Shown here: in pieces, positions 36,825-44,962 of the stretch
How positions within the stretch are numbered: position 1 is the first letter of the stretch
Layout: every line of letters starts with the position of its first letter
NCBI GenBank assembly: GCA_963662375.2
Contig: CAXXRP010000010.1
Span: 372,001 to 436,000, forward strand
Origin: UBA11612 sp963662375
GTDB taxonomy: Bacteria > Pseudomonadota > Alphaproteobacteria > Rhodospirillales > Rhodospirillaceae
Direction of reading: 5' to 3'
Length of the DNA: 64,000 nt
The notes under the pieces: model-generated
The model's input: the letters and a program-made list of their open reading frames with translations, nothing else
Told to the model about the DNA's origin: nothing
Databases searched by the model: none
Made by a program: the position numbers and the translations under genes

Positions 36825-37416
36825 CTAGTCACCGAACGGATCCCCTTGGCGCGTGGGCGCCGTCACATCCTCGGCACTAAGAAGTTCGGCAAATGGGCTT
36901 GGGGCGGCTTTCGCGCTGTCAAAAGGTAGAGAACGATCGAGCCACACGCTTTCATTTTGGTGCGATAGGATGACCGGCATCCGATCATGGATTTGGGCTC
37001 TGGCGGAGGCTAGGGCACAGGTGATTATGGTTATGCGATCGTCGTCGTAAAGACCGGCAAAGGAAAATCAGTCGTTACCGCAGGGCCGGGCGCGCATTTT
37101 CCGCTTTTCCCGTCCGGCGCTATTCCATTCGAAATACGCCGATGCGGGCACTAGGCAGCGCCGGCTAAGAAGCGAGCGAAATGTCGGTCGTGCGCTCAAT
37201 GTTTCTGTTCGCGCGTTGATTATGGGTTGCGCCTGCCAGGAGACTCTCAGGCGCCAAGAGGCTTTGGCAGGCGACCGGCCCTGGTTGACCACGGGAACGC
37301 GACTGGTGGGTCTGATTTCAGATTGTGTGAGGAGAGAAGGCCGTCGGCATCGCGATCAGTCCGAATCGCGCCACAAGATGTTCAATTCTCGTGATCAGTT
37401 CGTAGCGCGCGCACAT
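36825..37416 (-). pseudogene. SOS-response-associated peptidase (SRAP / YedK) gene with frameshift and nonsense codon
   Basis: The ATG at 37414-37416, with AAGGA upstream, encodes MCARYELITRIEHLVARFGL, the SRAP start with catalytic Cys2. A frameshift near 37325 moves the reading from SPHTI to RPTSRVPVVNQGRSPA. The frame then carries the Asn of INARTET and the Glu of YFEWN, until TGA at 37068-37070 replaces the expected Trp (ND, stop, FSFAGLY). The same frame continues to IHDRMPVIL with the active-site His and ends at TAG 36825-36827. SRAP/HMCES proteins crosslink abasic sites in single-stranded DNA. All four key residues survive but no full-length product can be made. Confidence 0.88.
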
Positions 37417-37470
37417 AAATTCCTTTCGGCGCGCCGCGCTGCAATCGGCTGCTTCCGTTCGACGGAAAAA

Positions 37471-37992
37471 TTAGCTCGATTTCTCGGCGTCGGTCGATGT
37501 ACCCGGCTGTCGCCCTCTATGCTTGCGGTATTCCAATGTCACGCTGATGTTATGCATTAGAATGCTTCCACCGGAATTGAACGTCATCGCCTTGTAGTAT
37601 TCGGCCAGCGCCTTGTCGAAATCGCCTTGGTAAAAATAGATATTGGCTCGGTTATTGTAGAAGCTCCATTGACGCGGGCGCAAGCCGACGGCTTTGTCGC
37701 ATGCCTCAATGGCTTCGTTAAATTTGCGCTCTCCGGACAACGCTATACACAGGTTGTTGTAGGCTGGAGGAACGTTATCCAACGTCAGTTCCCCGCTGCG
37801 TAGCGCTTTTTCGGCCAAGTCTGCGGCATCGCTCCAGCGTTCCCGGCCAATGGCGTAGGCGCTATCGTTCACCAGTTGATTGCCCGGCGCGAACTGCTGG
37901 GCGGAGGCGGGGACAATTTGAACGGCGCTGACCAGTAAGACGCTGGCGTAAATAGCGAAGCCGCTCGCCCACGTCGTCATATGATCCGTCAT
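37471..37992 (-). CDS. Exported TPR protein
   Basis: A 173-residue protein. Residues 1-31 form a signal peptide (FAIYASVLLVSAVQIVPASA). The mature part has about three TPR units: WSDAADLAEKALRSG, KFNEAIEACDKAVGLRP and DFDKALAEYYKAMTFN are their helical pairs. The C-terminus is basic and serine-rich (RKHRGRQPGTSTDAEKSS). It is probably a periplasmic protein-protein adaptor; the family is otherwise unassigned. It stands alone between a SRAP pseudogene and a long stretch without recognised genes. Confidence 0.8.
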   Translation of the reverse strand: MTDHMTTWASGFAIYASVLLVSAVQIVPASAQQFAPGNQLVNDSAYAIGRERWSDAADLAEKALRSGELTLDNVPPAYNNLCIALSGERKFNEAIEACDKAVGLRPRQWSFYNNRANIYFYQGDFDKALAEYYKAMTFNSGGSILMHNISVTLEYRKHRGRQPGTSTDAEKSS

Positions 37993-38986
37993 GGCAAATC
38001 CTCTCGCGTTAAACGATCAAAAATATATCACACCGATGAACAACGGCCCACTGCGTTCGAGATAGCACCCGGTATGTCGCACATTTGGTTGAATTCTACA
38101 TGACCGCAAAGAGTTGCCGGATATCCGCGTTCGCGCGGCAAACCCGGCTGCTTGGCACCGTACCGCCGCCAGGGACAATCATCATGATGGCGCCGTGACT
38201 CGGCACCGGCCGCGCTGTCCCGCGGAGGACATCAAGGCATCGCTCGCCTATCACTTTTAAGTGCGCTGCAACCACCCGCCTTAGTAAACCGGGGCGTCCT
38301 CCTACCTGCTTTGCGACAGTCAATGTTGGGTCTTTTTTGCAACACTGACCCAAAAACGCCTCAGCGAGCCGGCTCGTCCAGTCCATTCATCTTTCAGTTT
38401 CGTGGCGGTCACCTACACTAGCCCGGCCTTGGGTTAGAGAGGCTTCAGGCAAGACTTTCATTCTGAGGACGCGTGCCATTGGCGGACTGGGGATGCCGGC
38501 GTTCACCGCCGGAGGGGGAGGCCGGGCGGCTCTTATTTGGGGCCGCCCGGTTCTTATTCAGCCCCTAAAAATGAAACGACATTTATACACCGAACCGCCG
38601 CTGGTCGTCAGGTCGCACGAACGAATAGGCCAATTCGGGAATCACGAGCACGCCATCGTCTACGCCGACTCGTTGGTGGCGTTCGTAGTGGCCCACGGCG
38701 GTGTCGGGGAAGTAGGCCGTCGAGGGACTTGGGCCAGAGGGGGCGGGGGTATGGGCCGCAATGTATATGCCAAACTCTAGCCCAGCATAAAGAACAAAAC
38801 AAGAATACCTCAAAGACGACACGATTTTAATAGACGACACGACATAGGGTTCTTACGGTCTAACTCGCCGGAATATGTTAGCCTTGGATTGTTTTTTGAG
38901 AAAAACTGCGGCAGGTCTCGGGCGTTATTTAGAGGCATGCCTAAGCGGATGATCGCGCCGAGGGGCGCTCATGGAGGAGGGATACT
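37993..38986. other. About 1 kb without a recognised gene
   Basis: Frames of 60-97 codons exist on both strands (for example 38096-38386 minus and 38583-38840 minus), but none has a family match that I recognise. The minus-strand frame ending at 38583 has somewhat protein-like content (RVGVDDGVLVIPELAYSF) and might be the 3' remnant of a lost gene. A terminator-like hairpin lies at 38522-38557. The last 100 bp hold the promoter of the CmpX-like gene, with GGAGG before its ATG. Confidence 0.4.
38522..38557 (+). terminator. Orphan terminator-like hairpin
   Basis: CCGGGCGGC (38522-38530) pairs with GCCGCCCGG (38542-38550) and is followed by TTCTTATT. No gene is recognised just upstream, so it may end a lost gene or an unannotated small RNA. 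Confidence 0.5.
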
Positions 38987-40450
38987 ATGGAGCAGATATC
39001 AGGTTTCGTTCCGACATTGCTTGGGGCGTTGGTTGTTCTGGCCGTGGGATGGATTCTCGCCGCGCTGATCGGTCGGGCTGTGCGCGCGGCGCTCAGCCGT
39101 ATCGGCATCAGTAAGCGTCTGGCTGAATGGTCCGGAAGCTCGGAGGGGTTGGGGCTCGAACAATGGGTTGGACGCATCGTGTTCGTCATATTGATGCTGT
39201 TCGTCCTGGTGGGTTTTTTCAGGGTTCTCGGTCTCTCCCAGATCACCGAACCGCTGAGCGAATTCCTCACCGCGGGGTTCGGCTATGCCCCGCTAATTAT
39301 CACGCCGGTTCTTCTTGCGGCCATAGCGTGGATCATTGCGACGGGTCTCCGCTTCGTGATCCGCAAAGCACTCAATGCCATCAACTTCGACGACATGCTC
39401 AAAGGAGTCACCGAGAGGGAAGGCGACAGTCTACCGATCACCAACGCTATCGCCGGGACGGTATATTGGCTGACGTTTCTTCTGTTCCTGCCGGCGATCT
39501 TAAGCCCGCTCAAACTTGACAGTTTGCTTTCGCCGGTCCAGGGCCTGATCGACAAAGGGCTGGCGTTCCTGCCGAACATCCTGGCGACGGCCGTCATTCT
39601 TGTCGTCGGCTGGTTCGTCGCGCGTATTGCGCGTAGCATTGTCACCAATGTTCTCGACGCCATGGGGGCCGATAGGTTTAGTCGCCAGACCGGCTTGCAA
39701 ACTGCGCTTGGCGATCATCGGCTCTCCAACGTCATCGGGCTCATCGTTTTCATCTTGATCCTGATCCCGGTGCTGGTGGCATCGCTGAGCGCTCTTGAAC
39801 TTCAAGCTATCACCGCTCCGGCCAGCAACATGCTCAATCAGGTGCTGGCGGCCATTCCCAATATCTTCGCCGCAGCGTTGGTTTTGGTGGTGGCTTATGT
39901 GGTGGCCAAAGTGGTGGCGGGCTTGCTGACAAACCTGCTGGCGGGCATCGGCTTTGACCGTGTGCTTGAGCGTATCGGCCTCGCGAAAGCCGAAACCGCG
40001 GCGGGTAGCCGGACACCGTCGCAGATCGTCGGCTATTTGCTGATTGTCGCGGTGGTGCTGTTCGCGGTGGTGGAAGCCCTCAGTCTTATCGAGTTCAACT
40101 CACTGGCTAATCTGGTGACCGAGTTCCTGCTGTTCGCCGGGAACGTGATCCTCGGGCTTCTTATTATCGGCTTCGGGCTGTTTCTCGCCAACATCGCGGC
40201 CAACGCCGTGAAGTCGGCGGGCCCGCCCCAAGCCGGTCTGCTCGGTGTTGCCACGCGCATCGCCATCGTCGTGCTGGCGGTGGCCATGGGTATGGACCAG
40301 ATGGGAGTGGCGAGCGACATCATCAATATCGCCTTCGCTATCGTCGTCGGCGCTGCGGCCGTCGCAGTGGCTGTTGCGTTCGGGATGGGTGGGCGAGACG
40401 TGGCCGGTCAACTGGTGCGCCAGTGGACGGACTCGCTGACCAAGAAGTAG
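38987..40450 (+). CDS. CmpX-like membrane protein with conserved TM-helix repeats
   Basis: A 487-residue polytopic protein with repeated units of the mechanosensitive-channel-like conserved TM helix family (PF05552). The units near 8-30, 190-215, 285-312 and 380-405 share a pattern such as LPNILATAVILVVGWFVARIA and IPNIFAAALVLVVAYVVAKVV, each about 21 residues. Pseudomonas CmpX, a cytoplasmic-membrane protein linked to membrane homeostasis, has this architecture. No MscS beta domain is present, so channel activity is uncertain. It has a GGAGG ribosome-binding site and ends at a strong bidirectional terminator. Confidence 0.85.
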   Translation: MEQISGFVPTLLGALVVLAVGWILAALIGRAVRAALSRIGISKRLAEWSGSSEGLGLEQWVGRIVFVILMLFVLVGFFRVLGLSQITEPLSEFLTAGFGYAPLIITPVLLAAIAWIIATGLRFVIRKALNAINFDDMLKGVTEREGDSLPITNAIAGTVYWLTFLLFLPAILSPLKLDSLLSPVQGLIDKGLAFLPNILATAVILVVGWFVARIARSIVTNVLDAMGADRFSRQTGLQTALGDHRLSNVIGLIVFILILIPVLVASLSALELQAITAPASNMLNQVLAAIPNIFAAALVLVVAYVVAKVVAGLLTNLLAGIGFDRVLERIGLAKAETAAGSRTPSQIVGYLLIVAVVLFAVVEALSLIEFNSLANLVTEFLLFAGNVILGLLIIGFGLFLANIAANAVKSAGPPQAGLLGVATRIAIVVLAVAMGMDQMGVASDIINIAFAIVVGAAAVAVAVAFGMGGRDVAGQLVRQWTDSLTKK

Positions 40451-40471
40451 CTAACAGCTACTCAAGATAAG

Positions 40472-40508
40472 AAGACCGGACGCATACCTCGCGTCCGGTC
40501 TTTTCTTA
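40472..40508. terminator. Strong bidirectional terminator
   Basis: AAGACCGGACGC (40472-40483) pairs perfectly with GCGTCCGGTCTT (40491-40502) around a 7-base loop, followed by TTCTT and preceded by an A-rich stretch. It separates the CmpX-like gene from the convergent GMC oxidoreductase remnant and can serve both. Confidence 0.85.
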
Positions 40509-40900
40509 TTTTGGCGTAAGCGGTGCCTTATTCAAGATCATGTCGGCTGCCTTTTCGCCAATCATCATCGTTGAGGCGTGGGTATTGGCGGACGGCATGG
40601 TGGGCATCACCGAAGTGTCAGCGACGCGTAGCCTCTCCACGCCATGCACACACAGCTGGTCACCGACGACCGCGCGGGGATCGGTCGCTGGCCCCATGCA
40701 CGCGGTACCTATAAAGTGAAACACGGTCGAGCCTTTGGCGCGCAAATAATCGAGAATCTCATCGTTCGTTTGCACCTCCTCGCCGGGCTGAATTTCACGT
40801 TCATAAAACGCGCTCAACTCCGGCGTGGACAGAAGTCTACGTCCCAAGCGGATCCCGAGCCGATGACGACAAAGTCGAACTCTTCTTTAGGTGCCGCCAT
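40506..40900 (-). pseudogene. GMC-family oxidoreductase gene with a large internal deletion
   Basis: ATG 40900, preceded by GGGAG, encodes MAAPKEEFDFVVIGSGSA, the start of a GMC (glucose-methanol-choline) flavoprotein with the first glycines of its FAD loop. The sequence then jumps directly, and out of frame, into the C-terminal domain (GRRLLSTPELSAFYE through 40506). That domain has the catalytic-region pattern VFHFIGTACMG and the final VADTSVMPTMPSANTHA motif. Roughly 400 codons of a normal 530-codon gene are missing. It lies 24 bp downstream of a class I cytochrome c gene, so the pair once formed a dehydrogenase with its electron acceptor. Confidence 0.85.
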
Positions 40901-40924
40901 GCGGAGCTCCCATCAGGGTGCCAG

Positions 40925-41296
40925 CTATTTGGTCGCTTCTTTAAGGTAGGCGATAATGTTGTTCTGCATGACTTTAGACGGGTAGCCCCCGAAGGGCATT
41001 TTCGTGCCTTTTATGAACGCCATGGGTTTTTTGATCCACGCCCGCAGGTTCTCGTCCGTCCATACAACGCCGGAAGCTTTCAGAGCCGGAGAATAAACAT
41101 AATTCTCACGCAATCCCGCCGTCCGACCGATGATGCCGTGGAGATTGGGGCCGACCTTGTTCGGTCCGCCAGCCTCCACGGTATGGCAAGCCGAGCAGGG
41201 GGTAAATTGGCGCTTGCCCATCGCTGCGTCACCGTCGGCCATTGCACCTGACAGCGGCAACAATGCCAGTGCGCATGAGAGAAAAACTTTACGCAT
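40925..41296 (-). CDS. Class I cytochrome c (c2-like), exported
   Basis: A 123-residue protein with a signal peptide (VFLSCALALLPLSGAMA) and one heme site, CSACH near residue 34. The distal Met is in GTKMPF near residue 99. The KVGPNLHGIIGR segment and the last helix IIAYLKEATK are typical of mitochondrial-type and c2 cytochromes. It would carry electrons in the periplasm. It is followed by a deleted GMC dehydrogenase gene, so its original partner is lost; it may be a relic that is still intact. Confidence 0.92.
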   Translation of the reverse strand: MRKVFLSCALALLPLSGAMADGDAAMGKRQFTPCSACHTVEAGGPNKVGPNLHGIIGRTAGLRENYVYSPALKASGVVWTDENLRAWIKKPMAFIKGTKMPFGGYPSKVMQNNIIAYLKEATK

Positions 41297-41610
41297 GGGC
41301 GGCGGCGATAAGGCCTATGGCGATTTCTTTTCGCAAACTCATTTAGATGCCTCCGTGGACTCTGGTAAGCGCAACGAACGGAACTTGGTAGCCGGGGCGC
41401 GATTAATTGCCAAGTCAAACTCACCCGCCTTTGAGTTGCCGCATAACAGGCCGATTTCCGGGCGGGCCAAAAACTATTCTATGGGATTTAAGGGGTCAAC
41501 TAATCACTTTTGCCCAAATATTTGCCTCGCGGGCCGCCGTTTATCCTGCCCCAGAAACTAGGCAGGCCGCCGGAGGTAATCCGGCGGCCTGCCTGCAGAG
41601 CGCAGTACTC
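41297..41610. other. Intergenic stretch with a terminator hairpin
   Basis: About 310 bp between the cytochrome c gene and the 3' end of the following minus-strand pseudogene. Apart from the hairpin at 41560-41594 I see no gene or recognised site; the part next to 41296 should carry the cytochrome c promoter. Confidence 0.4.
41560..41594 (-). terminator. Perfect 15-bp hairpin downstream of a pseudogene
   Basis: AGGCAGGCCGCCGGA (41560-41574) pairs perfectly with its complement at 41580-41594 around a 5-base loop. On the minus strand it lies 17 bp after the stop at 41611 and is followed by AGTTTCTGG, a weak U-tract. Termination or 3'-end protection is the likely role. Confidence 0.55.
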
Positions 41611-42902
41611 TTAGTGGGCCAGCGGATCAGGCCTAATTTGGAAGTGAACCATCTTGCCATAGGCACCGAAGCCGTCTTCCTTATGCCCTAATGGCACTTC
41701 GGCGTAGTTGGACCACAGACCGCGGCCCTTCCAAGTCGCCGGGTCGTACATGGAAACACGTCGCGTGGTCTTCGCCTGGTTGGGAAAATACTTGACGAAC
41801 TTGTTCTTAGGATTCTCGCACGCCTCCTACGGTTGACCCTCGCCGCCGAGCATGGTCATCCATACCCGGCCCTTCTGATCGAGCATGGGATTGTGTACCG
41901 ACAGTGTGTTCATGAGTTGGCCAGTACCCAGCATGTTCAGAATGGGGACAATTTCCGTCTCGTGCGTGATCGGATCTAGGATGGCCAAATTCGCCGCCAG
42001 ACTGTCCACACCGTACACCGGGCCGTTGGCGTTGACTACCGGATCGCGTTTGTCGGATGTGGCTTCGTCGTGGACGAAGTGCTCGCTGGCCCAATCCCAC
42101 AGCGTGATCACCAGATTTTTCTCAAGGCCCGACGGGCGCGGTGGCCGCCCCGGCACTGCGCCGTTCTCAATCCGCTCGGACCAGTCGGCGAACATGTCGA
42201 GGCCGCGTTGACGGCCAAAGCGGGTCATATTGTTCTGCATGGTCGCGGAAAACGCTCCGCCGTGCACGGCTACGGTCGGATCGCCTTCAGGGCAGGCCAT
42301 CTTGAGGCGCTCATTCCATGCTTCGATCTTGTTTGCTCCGGCGACTTCGCGCGTCGACTTGGTGCCCAGCTGATGGCAGTAGTGGCACTGCTCTTTCAGA
42401 TGCGCCATCCAGTGCTGCTGATTGGAGAAACCGGGATTAATGCCCTTGCCGCTGGGGCCGGAGCCCGGGAAATCAGCTTCCGCCGGCGGTTCGATCAGCG
42501 AGAACCAGTAATTGGCGGGGTAGATTTGCGCGCGTCCTGCTCGTTCGGCGGCGCGTTCAGTTTCAATGCGACGTCGCCGTTACCCGGCTTAGCTTCAACC
42601 GTATCGGAATCGATCCGACCATAGGCGCGTGTCCACAGGTTGTAGCTGGCGTCGGGCATATCCGGCAGCACGAAACGGCCCTGATCGTCACCGACGACGA
42701 TCTTGATCATGCGCGTATCAAGCCTATCGGTTTCAGCGATGACCCAGGCGCCGGCCTCCGGTCCGTTCGGGCCTGTTACGACGCCCGCTATATCATCGCT
42801 ATCGATACTGATAGTCGCGCTCGCGGCCAGACTTGGGGCGTTCGCGCCAATAAACGCGAGGCATGTCGAAGCATATAGCGCCGAGATCAAATGCCGTTTC
42901 AT
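41611..42902 (-). pseudogene. Carboxypeptidase-regulatory-domain / propeller protein gene, frameshifted and deleted
   Basis: From ATG 42902 the frame encodes a signal peptide (ALYASTCLAFIGANAPSLAA) and a carboxypeptidase-regulatory-like beta domain (IAGVVTGPNGPEAGAWVIAE). A frameshift near 42540 then shifts to QIYPANYWFSLIEPPAEA, and the frame carries a heme-like CHYCH motif and a propeller start. TAG at 41827-41829 interrupts it (GGEGQP, stop, EACENPKNKFVKYFP). After YDPAT the frame jumps to WKGRGLW and ends FQIRPDPLAH. This tail is what I expect several hundred residues later in the family, so a large internal deletion is likely. Family function is unknown; members are exported and found in alphaproteobacterial catabolic clusters. 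Confidence 0.75.
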
Positions 42903-43435
42903 CGCTCCTCCCAGTAAGTCCCCGTTGCGATGGTGCCTCACCCGCACCGCCATGCCCATATCCTATCGGTTTATTGACCCGGGGATCTGGGGTGAAGGGG
43001 ATTGGGGAAAGCCCAACGAGAACCCAAGGTCATCTTTAACAACGGGTGCGAAAAATCTAGTTTTTGTAGGTTTTCCGCAGATAGGAGTTTTAGCACCTCG
43101 ACGCGTGGATCATGGACAAGACCGTGACCATTGCAGTTGCGGCGACGCAGGAAATCACGAATAGGGCTATAACACTCTCCTTTCAACGGCTTTGGCACCA
43201 CGCTGGTTGGTGACGTCATATTGGGCGTCGCTTGTAACAATGCGATGTCGGCCCCGTGTCTGCTGTATCCAGCGCTGTTTGATAATGTAACAATCTGTAA
43301 CTAACTTGCCTGTTACTTACAGATTGTTGCCATTATCCGTCTGAATTCGTTGCGCGTTTATTGGAGGGGCCCCCTGCCACCTATATAGCAACGGGACCGA
43401 GTAGCGGCAGCGCTGCAGGATGAGGGGACCGACAC
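42903..43435. other. Regulatory stretch upstream of the response regulator
   Basis: About 530 bp without a recognised gene. It contains an imperfect inverted repeat with TGTAAC half-sites at 43287-43330 and a G/C-rich leader before the GTG of the regulator gene. The remainder shows no coding character on either strand. Confidence 0.45.
43287..43330. promoter_or_regulatory. Operator-like inverted repeat with TGTAAC half-sites
   Basis: AACAATCTGTAACTAAC (43289-43305) and GTTACTTACAGATTGTT (43312-43328) are inverted repeats with one mismatch in 17 and a 6-bp gap. The left arm also reads as TGTAAC, four bases, TGTAAC, a direct repeat with 10-bp period, the spacing on which OmpR/PhoB-type regulators bind as tandem dimers. 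It lies 107 bp before the regulator gene, so autoregulation is the simplest inference. Confidence 0.6.
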
Positions 43436-44170
43436 GTGTCCACGCCGACTGAGGCAGCGAAACCCCATATTCTCATCGTCGATGACGATGCCGAGATTCG
43501 TGAACTGCTGAGTCGTTTTCTGGCCAAGCACGATTTCCGGATCACAACCGCCAAAAACGGGCACGAAATGCGTCAGGCCATGCAAGACTGGTCATTCGAC
43601 TTGCTGGTACTCGACCTCATGCTGCCCGGCGAAGATGGGCTGTCGTTGTGCCTGCGTGTCCGGGGCGAGTCCGGAATTCCCATCATCATGCTCACCGCCA
43701 TGGGAGAAGACGTTGATCGCATTATCGGTCTTGAAGTTGGCGCCGACGACTATATCGCCAAGCCATTCAATCCACGCGAACTGGCCTCGCGTATCAAGGC
43801 AGTCCTGCGCCGGGCCACGTCGTTCAGCGTGCCGAATACCGGAGGCGGGCGAACCGAGAAGTTTATGTTTGCCGGTTTTGAGCTGGATCCGGCCACGCGT
43901 ACGCTAAAGAAAGACGGTGCAGATGTTGACCTGACGGCCGGGGAATATGATCTGTTGATCGCCTTTGTCGGTCACCCCCGCCGAGTGTTGAACCGGGATC
44001 AACTGCTGGACATGGCCCGGGGGCGGGCCGCGATTCCCTTCGACCGTTCCATCGATGTGCAAGTTGGGCGATTGAGGCGAAAAATAGAAGCTAGCCCGAA
44101 GACTACGACGTTTATCAAAACCGTGAGAGGTGGGGGCTACATGTTCACGCCGGAAGTCACCACCAAATGA
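43436..44170 (+). CDS. OmpR-type response regulator (kinase partner lost)
   Basis: A 244-residue regulator with a receiver domain and a C-terminal winged-helix DNA-binding domain. The acidic pocket is D16-D18, the phosphoacceptor D60 in LLVLDLMLPGEDG, the switch T87 and K109. The effector domain ends with RSIDVQVGRLRRKIEA and IKTVRGGGYMF, the recognition helix and wing of OmpR. GTG 43436 starts the gene. The sensor kinase gene begins within its stop codon (ATGA) but is a truncated pseudogene. The regulator may work unphosphorylated, be served by another kinase, or be on its way to loss. Confidence 0.93.
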   Translation: MSTPTEAAKPHILIVDDDAEIRELLSRFLAKHDFRITTAKNGHEMRQAMQDWSFDLLVLDLMLPGEDGLSLCLRVRGESGIPIIMLTAMGEDVDRIIGLEVGADDYIAKPFNPRELASRIKAVLRRATSFSVPNTGGGRTEKFMFAGFELDPATRTLKKDGADVDLTAGEYDLLIAFVGHPRRVLNRDQLLDMARGRAAIPFDRSIDVQVGRLRRKIEASPKTTTFIKTVRGGGYMFTPEVTTK

Positions 44171-44600
44171 ACCGGCTGATTTCTGATAGCCTGAGTGGCT
44201 GGGTCTTCGCGGTTCTCCTGGCCGTGATCGTCCTCATCAATGTCACCGCGCTTACCGTCTACCTCATATTCCGCGACGAGATCGCAGCTGCCGCAGCCGC
44301 GTCGTAGGCGGCCGACCAGATCATCGCCATCAAGAAGTTGGTAGAAAGCGTGCCGCAGGAAGAACAGATTGAGTTGATCGAGAAATTAAGTTCGCCCTCA
44401 TCATATATCCTGTTAACGCAACGCCCCATCGTTCAGGAATCTGACGATCAACTCAGTGCGCAGGTCGTTCTTCGAAAATTACGGCGGGAGTTTCCGCCTG
44501 GAACGGATATCCGGGTGGATAGCCGCATTTCCCCGCGTGGATTGCCCGACGGCTGGCCCGAGGAGGGGGGAGTCGGGCAATCGTCCGCTGGTTCTAAGAT
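44167..44600 (+). pseudogene. Sensor histidine kinase gene, N-terminal remnant
   Basis: ATG 44167 overlaps the stop of the response regulator. It encodes MNRLISDSLSGWVFAVLLAV, a kinase N-terminal membrane helix of EnvZ-like layout. TAG at 44305-44307 interrupts the frame after a run of alanines; the frame then continues with a periplasmic-type sensor segment (IIAIKKLVESVPQEEQIEL). The frame stays open to 44631, but from about 44590 the DNA reads instead as the 3' part of a kinase-resistance-like gene on the other strand. The HAMP, HisKA and ATPase domains are gone, so a deletion fused two genes here. Confidence 0.8.
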
Positions 44601-44897
44601 GGTGGTAGCCTCAATATCTCGCCTTGCGTGAATCAAATCCGAGAGCGACTGTCCGCCTATGCGCTATAGAAGCTGTGCTTTATCGCCCGACTTCAATAAT
44701 GTCGCGGCCCCATGTCCGCCATACCAGCGAAGTACGCCGGTCGACCTCAGTTCGCCGCTGGAAGGTTTGAAGATTTTTAGAAAGTCTTCGCCGTCGGAGC
44801 TTTTAACCGGATGCAGAATGCTGGAATGTGTTTTTATCTTCGATCCTGAAGGCTGAAGCTCCCACATCCGGCAATAATTTTCGACAGAAACGTCCAT
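44598..44897 (-). pseudogene. Streptomycin-6-kinase-like (APH(6)) gene, truncated
   Basis: ATG 44897 (or GTG 44900) opens a frame with the N-terminal lobe of an APH(6)-type aminoglycoside kinase: FLKIFKPSSGE, then VLRWYGGHGAATLLKSGDKAQLL. A TAG at 44676-44678 stands where family members have the Glu of the L-L-E-R motif. The frame resumes as RIGGQSLSDLIHARRDIEAT and then meets the truncated sensor kinase gene on the other strand near 44595. The catalytic lobe is missing. Such genes often detoxify hydroxylated metabolites rather than drugs; the fragment is inactive. Confidence 0.65.
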
Positions 44898-44962
44898 CAC
44901 ACCTAGCTATCACCATTCTATATATGTGATGTAAGAGAATGTTATAGGGGACAAAAATTCTT

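Noticed and set aside
38096..38386. 96-codon minus-strand frame in the 1-kb gap
   Set aside because: No recognisable domain and no start context; left as unassigned DNA.
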